Made by a program: the position numbers and the translations under genes. Positions 17,361 through 24,849 of a stretch of 64,000 nucleotides of DNA are shown here, piece by piece. The stretch is from Alkalibacterium subtropicum. GTDB taxonomy: Bacteria; Bacillota; Bacilli; Lactobacillales; Carnobacteriaceae_A. The DNA lies in contig NZ_FOLT01000008.1 in the NCBI RefSeq assembly GCF_900112455.1, forward strand, positions 29,217 to 93,216, in the 5' to 3' direction. Positions within the stretch are counted from its first letter, which is position 1, and each line of letters begins with the position of its first letter. The notes under the pieces are model-generated. The model searched no databases. It was given only the letters and a program-made list of their open reading frames with translations, and was not told the DNA's origin.

Positions 17361-18118
17361 AAAGACCAAATATTGTTTTGATGGTAGCCTCTTCTGTAGA
17401 TGGAAGAATAGCTATACGTCCTAATATTACAATGTGGGAAGAGATGAACGATCACCGTACCCAAACGGCTGGGGGGAGTGAGATCTGGAAAGAAGTAGAA
17501 GATAGTATAACCCATGCTTATAAACCCCAAGGAGATATATTAGGAAGCAACTCTCTTGTCAAAGAAGGAGAACCACTTAGAATACTTCCCTCCTTTGAAG
17601 GAGACAGCAAATATCTATATGATGATTTTCTTCCGGATGAAGCCATAAACAGAAAAAACCATAAAAGCTGGTTAATTGTTGTTGATGGAAAAGGACGTCT
17701 AAGAAGCGGATATCAAGGAGATGAAAGTACTGGGAGATACATGGTTCACTTAGTTTCCCATGGCGTTCAGCCCGAGTACTTATATTTTCTGCAACAAAAT
17801 AACATTCCCTATTTGATCTCTGGTGAGGAGCGAATAGATCTTAAGTTAGCAATGGAAAAATTAAAAAATAAGCTAGGGATAGATAATTTAGTAACGACGG
17901 CAGGAGGAAAGTTAAGTGGTGCCCTTTTAAGGGAAGGCTTAATTGATGAAGTTAACATTGTATTCAAACCACTTTTATATGGAGGATTTAAAACGCCTTG
18001 TTTATTTGACTCCCCAGAATTAAAGGATAACGAAGAACCATCTAAATTACAGTTGATCAAATCAACTACTTACAAGAATGGTCATGTATGGTTGAGATAT
18101 AAAGTAGCCAGTAAATAG
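17357..18118 (+). CDS. RibD C-terminal / dihydrofolate-reductase-like reductase
   Basis: A 253-residue protein of the RibD C-terminal (pyrimidine reductase/DHFR-like) superfamily. It opens with RPNIVLMVASSVDGRIA, the typical first strand and SxDG loop. It also shows a late TTAGGKLSGALLREGLIDEV, the NADPH-binding and ExDEV region shared with YwjB-type reductases. The substrate is unknown; a stand-alone riboflavin role is unlikely without a deaminase domain. GAGGAGAG precedes the ATG. Codon use is clearly more AT-rich than in rlmH or the wal genes, suggesting transfer into the spot after rlmH. Confidence 0.82.
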   Translation: MKRPNIVLMVASSVDGRIAIRPNITMWEEMNDHRTQTAGGSEIWKEVEDSITHAYKPQGDILGSNSLVKEGEPLRILPSFEGDSKYLYDDFLPDEAINRKNHKSWLIVVDGKGRLRSGYQGDESTGRYMVHLVSHGVQPEYLYFLQQNNIPYLISGEERIDLKLAMEKLKNKLGIDNLVTTAGGKLSGALLREGLIDEVNIVFKPLLYGGFKTPCLFDSPELKDNEEPSKLQLIKSTTYKNGHVWLRYKVASK

Positions 18119-18251
18119 CACTTTAGATTACCAAGCTGAAGATGCACCCAACAAGTATAGAAATATGGTCGCCCATGATAGAGTTGCTAAGAAAAATAAT
18201 ATGTTTATCAAAAGTGCAGTCAGGAAAGCTTTACATTGTCACAGGAGATAG
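18119..18251 (+). other. Possible gene remnant after the RibD-like gene
   Basis: A plus-strand open frame ending at TAG 18249-18251 encodes a segment including NMVAHDRVAKKNNMFIKSAV. It has no start codon with an RBS and begins within the end of the previous gene. It looks protein-like but is not recognised. The rest of 18119-18325 holds nothing else. Confidence 0.25.
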
Positions 18252-18325
18252 ATACGATAATATAAGAATCGTATGTACAACGATATGCAAACCCTTATCA
18301 TAAGCAACTTAAATTTAGAAATAGA

Positions 18326-18357
18326 GTAAGCCTATCGGCAACAACCAATAGGCTTAC
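18326..18357 (-). terminator. Terminator of the minus-strand VOC gene
   Basis: Perfect 10-bp arms GTAAGCCTAT and ATAGGCTTAC (18326-18335 and 18348-18357). Reading on the minus strand, a T-rich stretch follows. It lies 19 bases past the gene stop. Confidence 0.65.
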
Positions 18358-18376
18358 ATTTAAACTACGCAATACG

Positions 18377-18757
18377 TTATTTTCTGCGTTTGACTTCAAT
18401 GCGGTAGCCATCAGGGTCCGTCACGAAGAAATAGCTCGGTGTGCCGCCTGACAGTCCTTTTAACTCACCTGTCTTGTAAGCAGAAGCTTTACATGTTTCA
18501 TGCATGTCTTCTAAGTCATCGACAGTGACGCCTAAATGACTGAAGCCATTCCCTACCTCATAGGGGTCGGCGTCGTAATTGTAAGTCAGTTCGATCTGTA
18601 CAGAAGAACCAGGCGAGTTCAAATAAACTAAATCAAACTTCTTTTCAGGGAATTCTCTTCGGCTCGCCACTTCAAAATCAAATAGATTCGTATAGAAGTC
18701 TAATGTCGCATCGATATCTCTCACACGCAGGCAAATCTCAACAAGTTCTTGGCTCAT
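18377..18757 (-). CDS. gloA: VOC family protein, lactoylglutathione-lyase-like
   Basis: A 126-residue glyoxalase I-type protein of the vicinal oxygen chelate fold. The two beta-alpha-beta modules begin VEICLRVRDIDATLDFY and FSHLGVTVDDL. The C-terminal FFVTDPDGYRIEVKRR contains the metal-ligand glutamate and the DPDGYxIE motif of GloA. Metal ligands His/Glu are in the expected places. A TTG five codons upstream overlaps GGAGG, so the ATG at 18757 is preferred. A likely role is methylglyoxal detoxification, working with the GloB-like enzyme at 24.9 kb, but the thiol cofactor is unknown. Confidence 0.82.
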   Translation of the reverse strand: MSQELVEICLRVRDIDATLDFYTNLFDFEVASRREFPEKKFDLVYLNSPGSSVQIELTYNYDADPYEVGNGFSHLGVTVDDLEDMHETCKASAYKTGELKGLSGGTPSYFFVTDPDGYRIEVKRRK

Positions 18758-19154
18758 ACTATCATCCTCCAATAATTTCTTATCTTTATTCTAGCATGAA
18801 TTAGTCTTAGAGGCATTTATTCAACTCGTACTATCTTCCCTATTGTTTTTAATAGAGCAATAGGAAAAAAGCACAGCGTTTATTCTGTTAAGACGAGCAT
18901 TCGTTTATAGAATGACATTCGATAAAGTGATCAAGGATAACTGTCTTATCTAAATACAATCCAAGAAGTAGTTGATAGTCTGAATGAATGCAAGAATCAG
19001 AGTGTCTAGAGTCATTTGTTTTAGCTCATGAGAATAAGAATCTTTTGCCATACCTATGTAAAGGTACTGGCAGTAGCTAGTTGAATAGGGTAAATAAAGT
19101 CAGGACATATAACATCTAAAAGAGTATTAAAAATATACGTAGGAGGCAAACACA
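18758..19154. other. Gene-free AT-rich stretch
   Basis: This 397-base spacer lies between the diverging gloA-like and small hypothetical genes. It must hold their promoters, but no convincing -35/-10 pair, repeat or RNA structure was recognised. Confidence 0.5.
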
Positions 19155-19421
19155 ATGTGGATAATGAGTCAAGGTAAAGAAGATCTGGTTAAATGTGTAG
19201 CATTTTCAGTAGCAAAGAATATTGGAGGCAAGAAAAAACATGCATTGACCGGCACTGTTTCGAATGGAATCTGGGGGAGAAAAGAAATTATCCTGGGGTT
19301 ATATGAGACGAAAGAGACAGCTCTAAATGAATTAGCGAATATTCAAGCTGGAATAGCAAATAATTCTAAAGTATTTGAAATGAGCGATGAGAACTTAGCT
19401 GAACTTGAAAACAACGGGTGA
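19155..19421 (+). CDS. Small conserved-type hypothetical protein
   Basis: An 88-residue protein beginning MWIMSQGKEDLVKC and containing IILGLYETKETALNELANIQ. It resembles a common group of small Bacillota proteins of about 80 residues that begin with MWI and end with a helix of the YETxExAxxxLxxI type, whose function is unknown. A perfect AGGAGG lies eight bases before the ATG, so it is very likely expressed. No membrane segment or metal motif is present. Confidence 0.65.
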   Translation: MWIMSQGKEDLVKCVAFSVAKNIGGKKKHALTGTVSNGIWGRKEIILGLYETKETALNELANIQAGIANNSKVFEMSDENLAELENNG

Positions 19422-19531
19422 CGAACGATCAACTACACAGAAAATACATTTAAATTGATAGAGAAACTGATCTTATCATAATTAACTCAATAAGAAGATT
19501 CTGCTCTAAGTACACTAAAGTTTTCAAATTC

Positions 19532-19577
19532 TGTTATACTGATGGAACGTAGAAAAAGAAAGCAGGAGAATATAATT
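19532..19577 (+). promoter_or_regulatory. Promoter and unusual translation start of the DbpA-like helicase
   Basis: TGTTATACT at 19532-19540 is an extended -10. Transcription would begin near 19547, that is after the only ATG (19542). A good AGGAG at 19564-19568 sits six bases before an in-frame ATT at 19575. The arrangement suggests initiation at ATT, as known for infC. Confidence 0.5.
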
Positions 19578-20792
19578 AAACAATCATTTGAAACATTTGG
19601 GCTCAGTCCCGAGATAGTAAAAGCCTTGACGCGTTTGCGTTATTTTAAACCGACAGCGGTGCAGGAAACCGTCATTCCGTTGGCTCTGGAGAGACAGGAC
19701 GTCTTGGTCGAGTCCCAGACAGGCAGCGGGAAGACCGTGGCCTTCGGCATTCCACTTTGTGAGCAGGTCGAGTGGGAGGAGAATAAACCTCAGGCTCTGA
19801 TCTTGGTTCCAACACGGGAATTAGCCCTGCAGGTCAAGAACGACCTCATGAATATCGGTCGCTTGAAACGGATAAAGGTGACGGCGGTATTCGGGAAAGC
19901 CTCCTTTAAAACACAGAAATCTGAACTCAAGCAGAAAAGCCATATCGTGGTCGGTACGCCGGGGCGGATGCTGGAACATTTAAGAGAAGGCACATTGGTC
20001 GTTGATGAAGTCAGCAGTCTTGTTTTGGATGAAGCGGATGAAATGCTCAATATGGGCTTCATCGACCAGGTGGAAGACATTATTGAACATCTACCGACAG
20101 AACGCCAGACGATGCTGTTTTCCGCCACGATGCCCCCCAAGATCGAGGAGTTAGCCAGTTTTTACATGAGTCCGGACCGGGCTTCTGTCAAAATGGAACA
20201 GTCCGAGGCGAACACGCCTAAAATTTTACACTCTTACATCAACGTGGATGAAGCAGGAAAGGAAAAACGGCTGCTGGATCTATTGACCGTTGAGAACCCG
20301 GATGCCTGCATCATCTTTTGTAACACCAAAGATGCGGTGGATGCTGTTGAAAAACACTTGAACAAAGCCGGTCTGCCGATCGACAAGCTGCACGGCGGGA
20401 TGGATCAGGATGATCGTCTGGCCGTCATGGATGATTTCCGCTCCGGGAAACTCCGTTATCTGGTGGCGACGGATGTGGCTGCCCGCGGGATCGACATCGA
20501 CAATGTGACCCACGTCATCAACTATGATGTGCCGTTTGAAAAAGAGAGCTACACGCACCGGACCGGCCGAACGGGTCGCGCAGGTAAAACGGGACTGGCT
20601 TTAACCATGGTCAGTCAGACTGATGAGAGACGCTGGCAGGACATACGTGACTATGCCTTTAGTGACAGTCAGGAACTGACGGAAGTCTTTGCCCCGAACG
20701 AACGCCTGGTCAACCGTTCCAAGGCAGCCTTTGAGAAGAAAATAAACACCCGGGTCAAACCGAAAATTGCCCGGAATAAAGAGTTGAACTAG
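19542..20792 (+). CDS. dbpA: DEAD-box RNA helicase core, DbpA/YxiN type, cut by an amber codon
   Basis: The helicase core of an ATP-dependent RNA helicase (416 residues if the ATG at 19542 is used, 405 from the likelier ATT at 19575). Motifs are complete: Q motif with PTAVQ, Walker A QTGSGKT, PTRELA, GTPGR, DEAD in LDEADEML, SAT, and HRTGRTGRAGKTG. DbpA proteins bind 23S rRNA hairpin 92 through a C-terminal RRM and act in 50S assembly. Here a TAG at 20790-20792 ends the chain right after the core, while the RRM continues in the same frame. The truncated core might still be an active but non-specific helicase. Confidence 0.9.
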   Translation: MERRKRKQENIIKQSFETFGLSPEIVKALTRLRYFKPTAVQETVIPLALERQDVLVESQTGSGKTVAFGIPLCEQVEWEENKPQALILVPTRELALQVKNDLMNIGRLKRIKVTAVFGKASFKTQKSELKQKSHIVVGTPGRMLEHLREGTLVVDEVSSLVLDEADEMLNMGFIDQVEDIIEHLPTERQTMLFSATMPPKIEELASFYMSPDRASVKMEQSEANTPKILHSYINVDEAGKEKRLLDLLTVENPDACIIFCNTKDAVDAVEKHLNKAGLPIDKLHGGMDQDDRLAVMDDFRSGKLRYLVATDVAARGIDIDNVTHVINYDVPFEKESYTHRTGRTGRAGKTGLALTMVSQTDERRWQDIRDYAFSDSQELTEVFAPNERLVNRSKAAFEKKINTRVKPKIARNKELN

Positions 20793-21029
20793 GACATTAC
20801 CAAGGTGTACTTCAACGGCGGCAAGAAGAAAAAACTGCGTGCCGGTGATTTTGTCGGCACACTGACGAGTATCAGGGACGTGTCAGCCGACGATATCGGG
20901 ATCATCACGATTCAGGAGAACGTCACCTATATTGAAATACTGAACGGCAAAGGGCCCTATGTCATCTCAGAAATGCAGAACCGCACGGTTAAAGGAAAAA
21001 CACTGAAAGTCCGTAAAGCCCGCAAGTAA
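20793..21029 (+). pseudogene. Detached DbpA-type C-terminal RNA-binding domain, in frame after TAG
   Basis: The 78 codons after the amber codon encode [20 protein letters not shown] and onward, the typical DbpA C-terminal RRM that recognises 23S rRNA hairpin 92. They are in the same frame as the helicase core with no other stop. The GTG at 20805 could start a separate 74-residue protein, but it has no Shine-Dalgarno. So either this is a recent nonsense mutation, a readthrough gene, or a sequence error. The domain itself looks undamaged. Confidence 0.75.
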
Positions 21030-21034
21030 AGAGT

Positions 21035-21073
21035 ACCTTCCATAAGTTAAGTACTAGCTTATGGAAGGTTTTT
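21035..21073 (+). terminator. Intrinsic terminator after the helicase
   Basis: Perfect 12-bp arms ACCTTCCATAAG (21035-21046) and CTTATGGAAGGT (21058-21069), followed by TTTTATT. Confidence 0.9.
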
Positions 21074-21208
21074 ATTGTCGCAGGAGTAAAACTTTTAAAC
21101 GTTATTAACCTCGCTTTAAATTTTTAGTGTTATATTTTACTGAAACACAGTATACTATGCAAGAGTCCCCGAGTGTTAACTAGGGATAAAATAATGGGGG
21201 AAACAAAA

Positions 21209-22081
21209 ATGATTAAACTTATGGCTGATTCAACGTGTGATTTGTCGCAGGAGATCGTGGAGCGATATAATATTGGCATTGCACCGTTGAACATTGAAAT
21301 TGAAGGCGTTAACTATCGCGACAAGGTGGACATAACGTCAGACGATTTTTTCAAACGCTTACCAGATATGGAGGAGCTGCCTAAGACAGGAGCACCGAGT
21401 CCTGAGGCTTATTTGAATATTATTGAAGAAGCAATGACAGAAGGCTACAGCGAATTTTTATGTATCTGTATGTCCAGTGGTACAAGCGCCTCTTATCAGG
21501 CCGCAGAAATCGCAAGGGAAGCTTTTTATGATAAATACGAGAAGACAGACGTGAAAATCCATGTCGTCGATTCCTGGTCAATGAGTCATGGGAGCGGCTG
21601 GCTGATACTGAAATCTGCCCAGTTACTTGAAGAAGGGTACACCTTTGAAGAACTGGTTGCTTTCAATGAAACACATAAAAAACGCGTGAAACACTTCTTA
21701 TGTGTTGAGGATCTGCATAATCTGACGAAAAGCGGCCGTATTTCGAATACGGGTGCCTTGATCGGGAGTCTCCTTCGGGTCAAACCGATCATGTCCATGA
21801 AAGACACGAAAGGGGCCATCGTGGCCAAAGCAAGAGGCACGAAGAAAGCGCTGAATTATTATGTCGAAGAATTTCAGAAACGCTATGACCCGGAATGGAC
21901 CAACTTTATCATCATCGGGTATTCGAATGATAAGAGCATTGCCCATGAACTGAAAGAAAAAATCAAACTAAAAACAGACTTTTTAGGCGACATGCATATC
22001 ATGCAGATGGGCGTGGCCGTGGGGACACACGTCGGTCTAGGCGGCTTGTCTCTGTTCTTTATGGAAAAAGAGAATATGTAA
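21209..22081 (+). CDS. DegV family fatty-acid-binding protein
   Basis: A 290-residue DegV/FakB-type protein. It starts IKLMADSTCDLSQEI, the family's first strand with the SxxDL motif, and has GAPSPEAY and the ligand loop SSGTSASYQ. In Gram-positives these proteins hold a fatty acid and present it to the kinase FakA for entry into phospholipid synthesis. No fakA is nearby. The frame allows a start 12 codons upstream, but TGGGGGAA before the ATG at 21209 and the conserved N-terminus favour this one. The gene is flanked by terminators on both sides, so it is monocistronic. Confidence 0.92.
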   Translation: MIKLMADSTCDLSQEIVERYNIGIAPLNIEIEGVNYRDKVDITSDDFFKRLPDMEELPKTGAPSPEAYLNIIEEAMTEGYSEFLCICMSSGTSASYQAAEIAREAFYDKYEKTDVKIHVVDSWSMSHGSGWLILKSAQLLEEGYTFEELVAFNETHKKRVKHFLCVEDLHNLTKSGRISNTGALIGSLLRVKPIMSMKDTKGAIVAKARGTKKALNYYVEEFQKRYDPEWTNFIIIGYSNDKSIAHELKEKIKLKTDFLGDMHIMQMGVAVGTHVGLGGLSLFFMEKENM

Positions 22082-22090
22082 AATGATGTA

Positions 22091-22123
22091 AGTCCTTCAG
22101 GATATTATCTGGAGGACTTTTTC
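22091..22123 (+). terminator. Intrinsic terminator after the DegV gene
   Basis: Stem AGTCCTTCAG (22091-22100) with CTGGAGGACT (22109-22118), one wobble pair, followed by TTTTTC. Confidence 0.85.
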
Positions 22124-22301
22124 TTGTCCTGAATGACTTAAAGATAGATGATGAGAGAGTCTCTGTCGATATCTTTGATTTAGGAAGGGAGCAGAGTATA
22201 CTGAAACCAAAGGACCGGAAAAAGCGTGAGATATAAACCGCTTGATAACCCTGTTGAACGGGTAGTCTTTTACAAAATCACATAGAGGAGGACTGACTTA
22301 A

Positions 22302-22775
22302 ATGCTCGTCGATCTTGAAGCATTTTTAAACAGGTATGACATTTATTTTGAACTGTACGAACACGATCCGATCTACACCAATGAAGATGCGGTAATCATG
22401 AAAGAAGCAAAAGGCTTTACTGGGACAGAAACCAAAGCGCTCTTTCTGAAAGGAAAGTCCGGGCGATATTATTCCTTCGTGACATTCACGACGAAAAGTG
22501 CCGATTTCAAGCAGTTGAAGAAAACGGTGGGAGAGAAGGTCTCCATCGTGAAACCGGCTGAAATGGAAGAAGTTACCGGCCAGAAACCGGGAGCTGTGAC
22601 GCCCTTGGGCTATGAACGCTCCATCCCGATGATCGTGGATGCGGAGTTGTTCGAGCAGGAAAAACTAGTCTTCGCGCCTGCACGGCCGGATCAGACGATG
22701 GTCATCCGTGCTGAAGACTTGGAGAAAATCATCAGGTTGCTGGGCAATAAATTATTGATCTACCATGAAGAATGA
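22302..22775 (+). CDS. YbaK/ProX-type aminoacyl-tRNA deacylase
   Basis: A 157-residue protein of the YbaK/prolyl-tRNA-synthetase-associated domain family, which hydrolyses mischarged tRNAs in trans. The fold is suggested by VIMKEAKGFTGTETKALFLK (with the conserved K in the KALFLK strand), YSFVTFTTKSADFKQLKK and the late GAVTPLGYERSIPMIVDAEL (GxxxP loop). It is most like PrdX/ProX proteins that clear Ala-tRNA(Pro). GAGGAGG precedes the ATG. The MGMT-like gene starts 14 bases downstream, so the two are probably co-transcribed. Confidence 0.85.
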   Translation: MLVDLEAFLNRYDIYFELYEHDPIYTNEDAVIMKEAKGFTGTETKALFLKGKSGRYYSFVTFTTKSADFKQLKKTVGEKVSIVKPAEMEEVTGQKPGAVTPLGYERSIPMIVDAELFEQEKLVFAPARPDQTMVIRAEDLEKIIRLLGNKLLIYHEE

Positions 22776-22789
22776 AAGGATAGACTGCA

Positions 22790-23098
22790 ATGAACCGTGT
22801 TTTAGATGAGGCATTGATTTATGAAATTTTGTCTGTGGTCGAGGAAATCCCAGAGGGGCAAGTGGCGACTTACGGACAGATTGCCAGGCTGATCGGCAGG
22901 AAAAGAAATGCCCGGCTTGTGGGCCGAGTGTTGAGTATGGCTGAATTCTATGGCAGCTACCCCTGTCACAGAGTCGTGAATCATGCCGGACGACTGGTGC
23001 CTGGCTGGAGCGAACAGAAACAGCTCCTGGAGGCCGAGGGCGTGGCTATGAAGAATATGGACCATGTCGATATAAAAAGACATCAATGGAGTCTTTGA
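22790..23098 (+). CDS. MGMT-fold protein with active-site cysteine (short form)
   Basis: A 102-residue protein comprising just the DNA-binding half of O6-alkylguanine-DNA alkyltransferases. It has the helix-turn-helix ATYGQIARLIG, the arginine finger RLVGRVL and the active-site PCHRVV. Short proteins of this length are usually alkyltransferase-like (ATL) with Trp in place of Cys; here Cys is kept, so transfer activity remains possible. In ATL proteins binding flags the lesion for nucleotide excision repair. It follows the YbaK-like gene and ends with a terminator. Confidence 0.88.
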   Translation: MNRVLDEALIYEILSVVEEIPEGQVATYGQIARLIGRKRNARLVGRVLSMAEFYGSYPCHRVVNHAGRLVPGWSEQKQLLEAEGVAMKNMDHVDIKRHQWSL

Positions 23099-23147
23099 GC
23101 TGATTTGAATTAAGTGTAAACACTGGACGCCCATTTCGAAGCGCAGG

Positions 23148-23193
23148 AAAACCAGGCAACTTCTTGGAGCTGATAGAAGTCGCCTGGTTTTTC
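23148..23193 (+). terminator. Intrinsic terminator after the MGMT-like gene
   Basis: Arms AAAACCAGGC (23148-23157) and GCCTGGTTTT (23182-23191), extended by ACTTCT/AGAAGT, followed by TT. Confidence 0.85.
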
Positions 23194-23220
23194 TGTGCAT
23201 TAAAACAGCTAAAGAAGTTT

Positions 23221-23366
23221 ATCTTCAGAAGTTGGGACAAAAATACAGGAAACTCCTGAAGATAGGCAGCGTTTCTTCAGAACTTTTACCAAAAAATGTG
23301 CTCACTTCTTACGTTTATCATGAAACTTAAGAAGTCGCCGATATTTTTCTGAAAACTTCTGAAGAT
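23221..23366. repeat. Cluster of CTTCTGAAG-type dyads
   Basis: Five related 13-mers occur in 146 bases: ATCTTCAGAAGTT (23221), AACTCCTGAAGAT (23251), TTCTTCAGAACTT (23274), AACTTAAGAAGTC (about 23325) and AACTTCTGAAGAT (23354). The first and last are exact inverted copies. They lie between two convergent genes, each with its own terminator, so they are not explained by termination. Function unknown. Confidence 0.5.
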
Positions 23367-23426
23367 CCCGAAAAATATTCTCGTTTTTAGATAGAAGAAT
23401 AAAAAAATCAACAGTAACGTCAAATG

Positions 23427-23468
23427 AAAAAAGGTCATGGCTCATTTTCGCCATAACCTTTTTTATTT
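23427..23468. terminator. Intrinsic terminator of fabV, usable on both strands
   Basis: Arms at 23427-23441 (AAAAAAGGTCATGGC) and 23450-23464 pair with one wobble. A-run and T-run flanks serve both directions. It lies 12 bases past the fabV stop. Confidence 0.85.
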
Positions 23469-23475
23469 ATTTCAA

Positions 23476-24672
23476 TCAGTACTCCAGTGCTTTCAGTTCC
23501 TCGATCGTCACGTTCTGTTCCTCGCAGTTATCGACCATGAAGCCGCTGAGATTGGAGAATTCTTTATAAAAGAGAGCATAGGCAGTCTTGTCGGTAGTGA
23601 AATTCTCTTCATTGATTTCACCGATCAATGCCTTCGTCTGCGCCTGGGTGTCGCTGTCCAGCTCCCAGCTGTCGGGTCTTAGGCGTCCTTGCTCGTCGTA
23701 CTCGGACTTGTTACCGTATATCATCTCGCGGTAGATACGGTCCATATGCATGATCGGTGTTTCATGCGTCCCTTTTTCCGACATCACTTTATACAGGCCG
23801 ATGCAGTAGACCGGGAAGAAGGGGATGACGGAACTGGCTTTCGTCGTCACGGCTGTAGCCACGACGATCTGAGCTTTGCCATCGATGTCTTTAAGCAGTT
23901 CATTGATATTCTCCGCTTTTTCGTCACAGTCGGCTTTGGCGCGGCCAAGTGTCCCGTGACCGTAGTAAGGGTGGTTCAGCTCTGACCCTAAATAAGAATA
24001 GTTGGTCGTCAATACGCCGTCAGCCAGCACGTCGGCCTCTTTCAGTGCTTTCATCCAGCGTTCCCAGTCTTCGCCGCCCATCACTTTGACGGTATCTTCG
24101 ATTTCCTGTTCTGTTGCCGGTTCCAGCGTTTCTGTGTAGTATTCTTCCTTTTGCATGTTGATGTTCGGGCCGACGACCGGCTCACCGATGGCTTTGATCG
24201 ATGACGTGTAAGTCTCGCCAGTTTCGGAATCGGTGCGTCTGCCGCTTGCCAGACTGTAAACCACGAGGTCGACTTTGCCGCCGAATTCGTTTTTGATATA
24301 GTTGATGACTTCCTGTTTGGTCTCGTTGCTGAAGGCGTCCTGCACGAAATTCTTGGCGATCAGTCCCTCTTTTTCAGCGGCTTCTTTGAAGAAAATGTTG
24401 TTGTACCAGCCCGCTGTTCCCAGGTTGCGTTCGCTCTTCGGTCCCTTTTCAAAGGAAACACCGATCGTATCGGCGCCGGCACCGAAAGCGAGACTGATCC
24501 GTGTCGCTAAACCGTAGCTGGATGACGCGCCGATGATCAGCACTTTTTTCGGCCCTTCATAACTTCCTTGACTTTTGACATAATCGATGTGATTCAAGAC
24601 TTGCTGTTTGCGTCCAAGCGGGTTGACACTGACTGCAATGTTCCCCCGAAGTTTTTGTTCGAATTCCACCAT
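23476..24672 (-). CDS. fabV: FabV-type trans-2-enoyl-ACP/CoA reductase
   Basis: A 398-residue NADH-dependent enoyl reductase of the FabV/TER family, an enlarged short-chain dehydrogenase. It has the cofactor loop VLIIGASSSYGLATR near residue 45, the long substrate lid, and the catalytic Y-x8-K in YSYLGSELNHPYYGHGTLGRAKAD. Length and sequence agree with FabV throughout. It reduces the enoyl double bond in the last step of fatty acid elongation (or crotonyl-CoA in TER) and is naturally insensitive to triclosan. FabI or FabK are the more usual forms in this order. It stands alone on the minus strand with its own terminator. Confidence 0.95.
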   Translation of the reverse strand: MVEFEQKLRGNIAVSVNPLGRKQQVLNHIDYVKSQGSYEGPKKVLIIGASSSYGLATRISLAFGAGADTIGVSFEKGPKSERNLGTAGWYNNIFFKEAAEKEGLIAKNFVQDAFSNETKQEVINYIKNEFGGKVDLVVYSLASGRRTDSETGETYTSSIKAIGEPVVGPNINMQKEEYYTETLEPATEQEIEDTVKVMGGEDWERWMKALKEADVLADGVLTTNYSYLGSELNHPYYGHGTLGRAKADCDEKAENINELLKDIDGKAQIVVATAVTTKASSVIPFFPVYCIGLYKVMSEKGTHETPIMHMDRIYREMIYGNKSEYDEQGRLRPDSWELDSDTQAQTKALIGEINEENFTTDKTAYALFYKEFSNLSGFMVDNCEEQNVTIEELKALEY

Positions 24673-24849
24673 GCTTTTTCCCCCTGTTAATGTGTTATAG
24701 GACTATAATAGCAGAAAACAGATTTATTTTGAATATCAAAGTAATTTTTCTTCTCGCCATTTAGTGTAATACTCGATGAGTTAGATTAGGCTAAAAAATC
24801 TGCTATACTGAATGGAGAACGATCAATTTCTGAGCGAGGAGTGCTTCAT

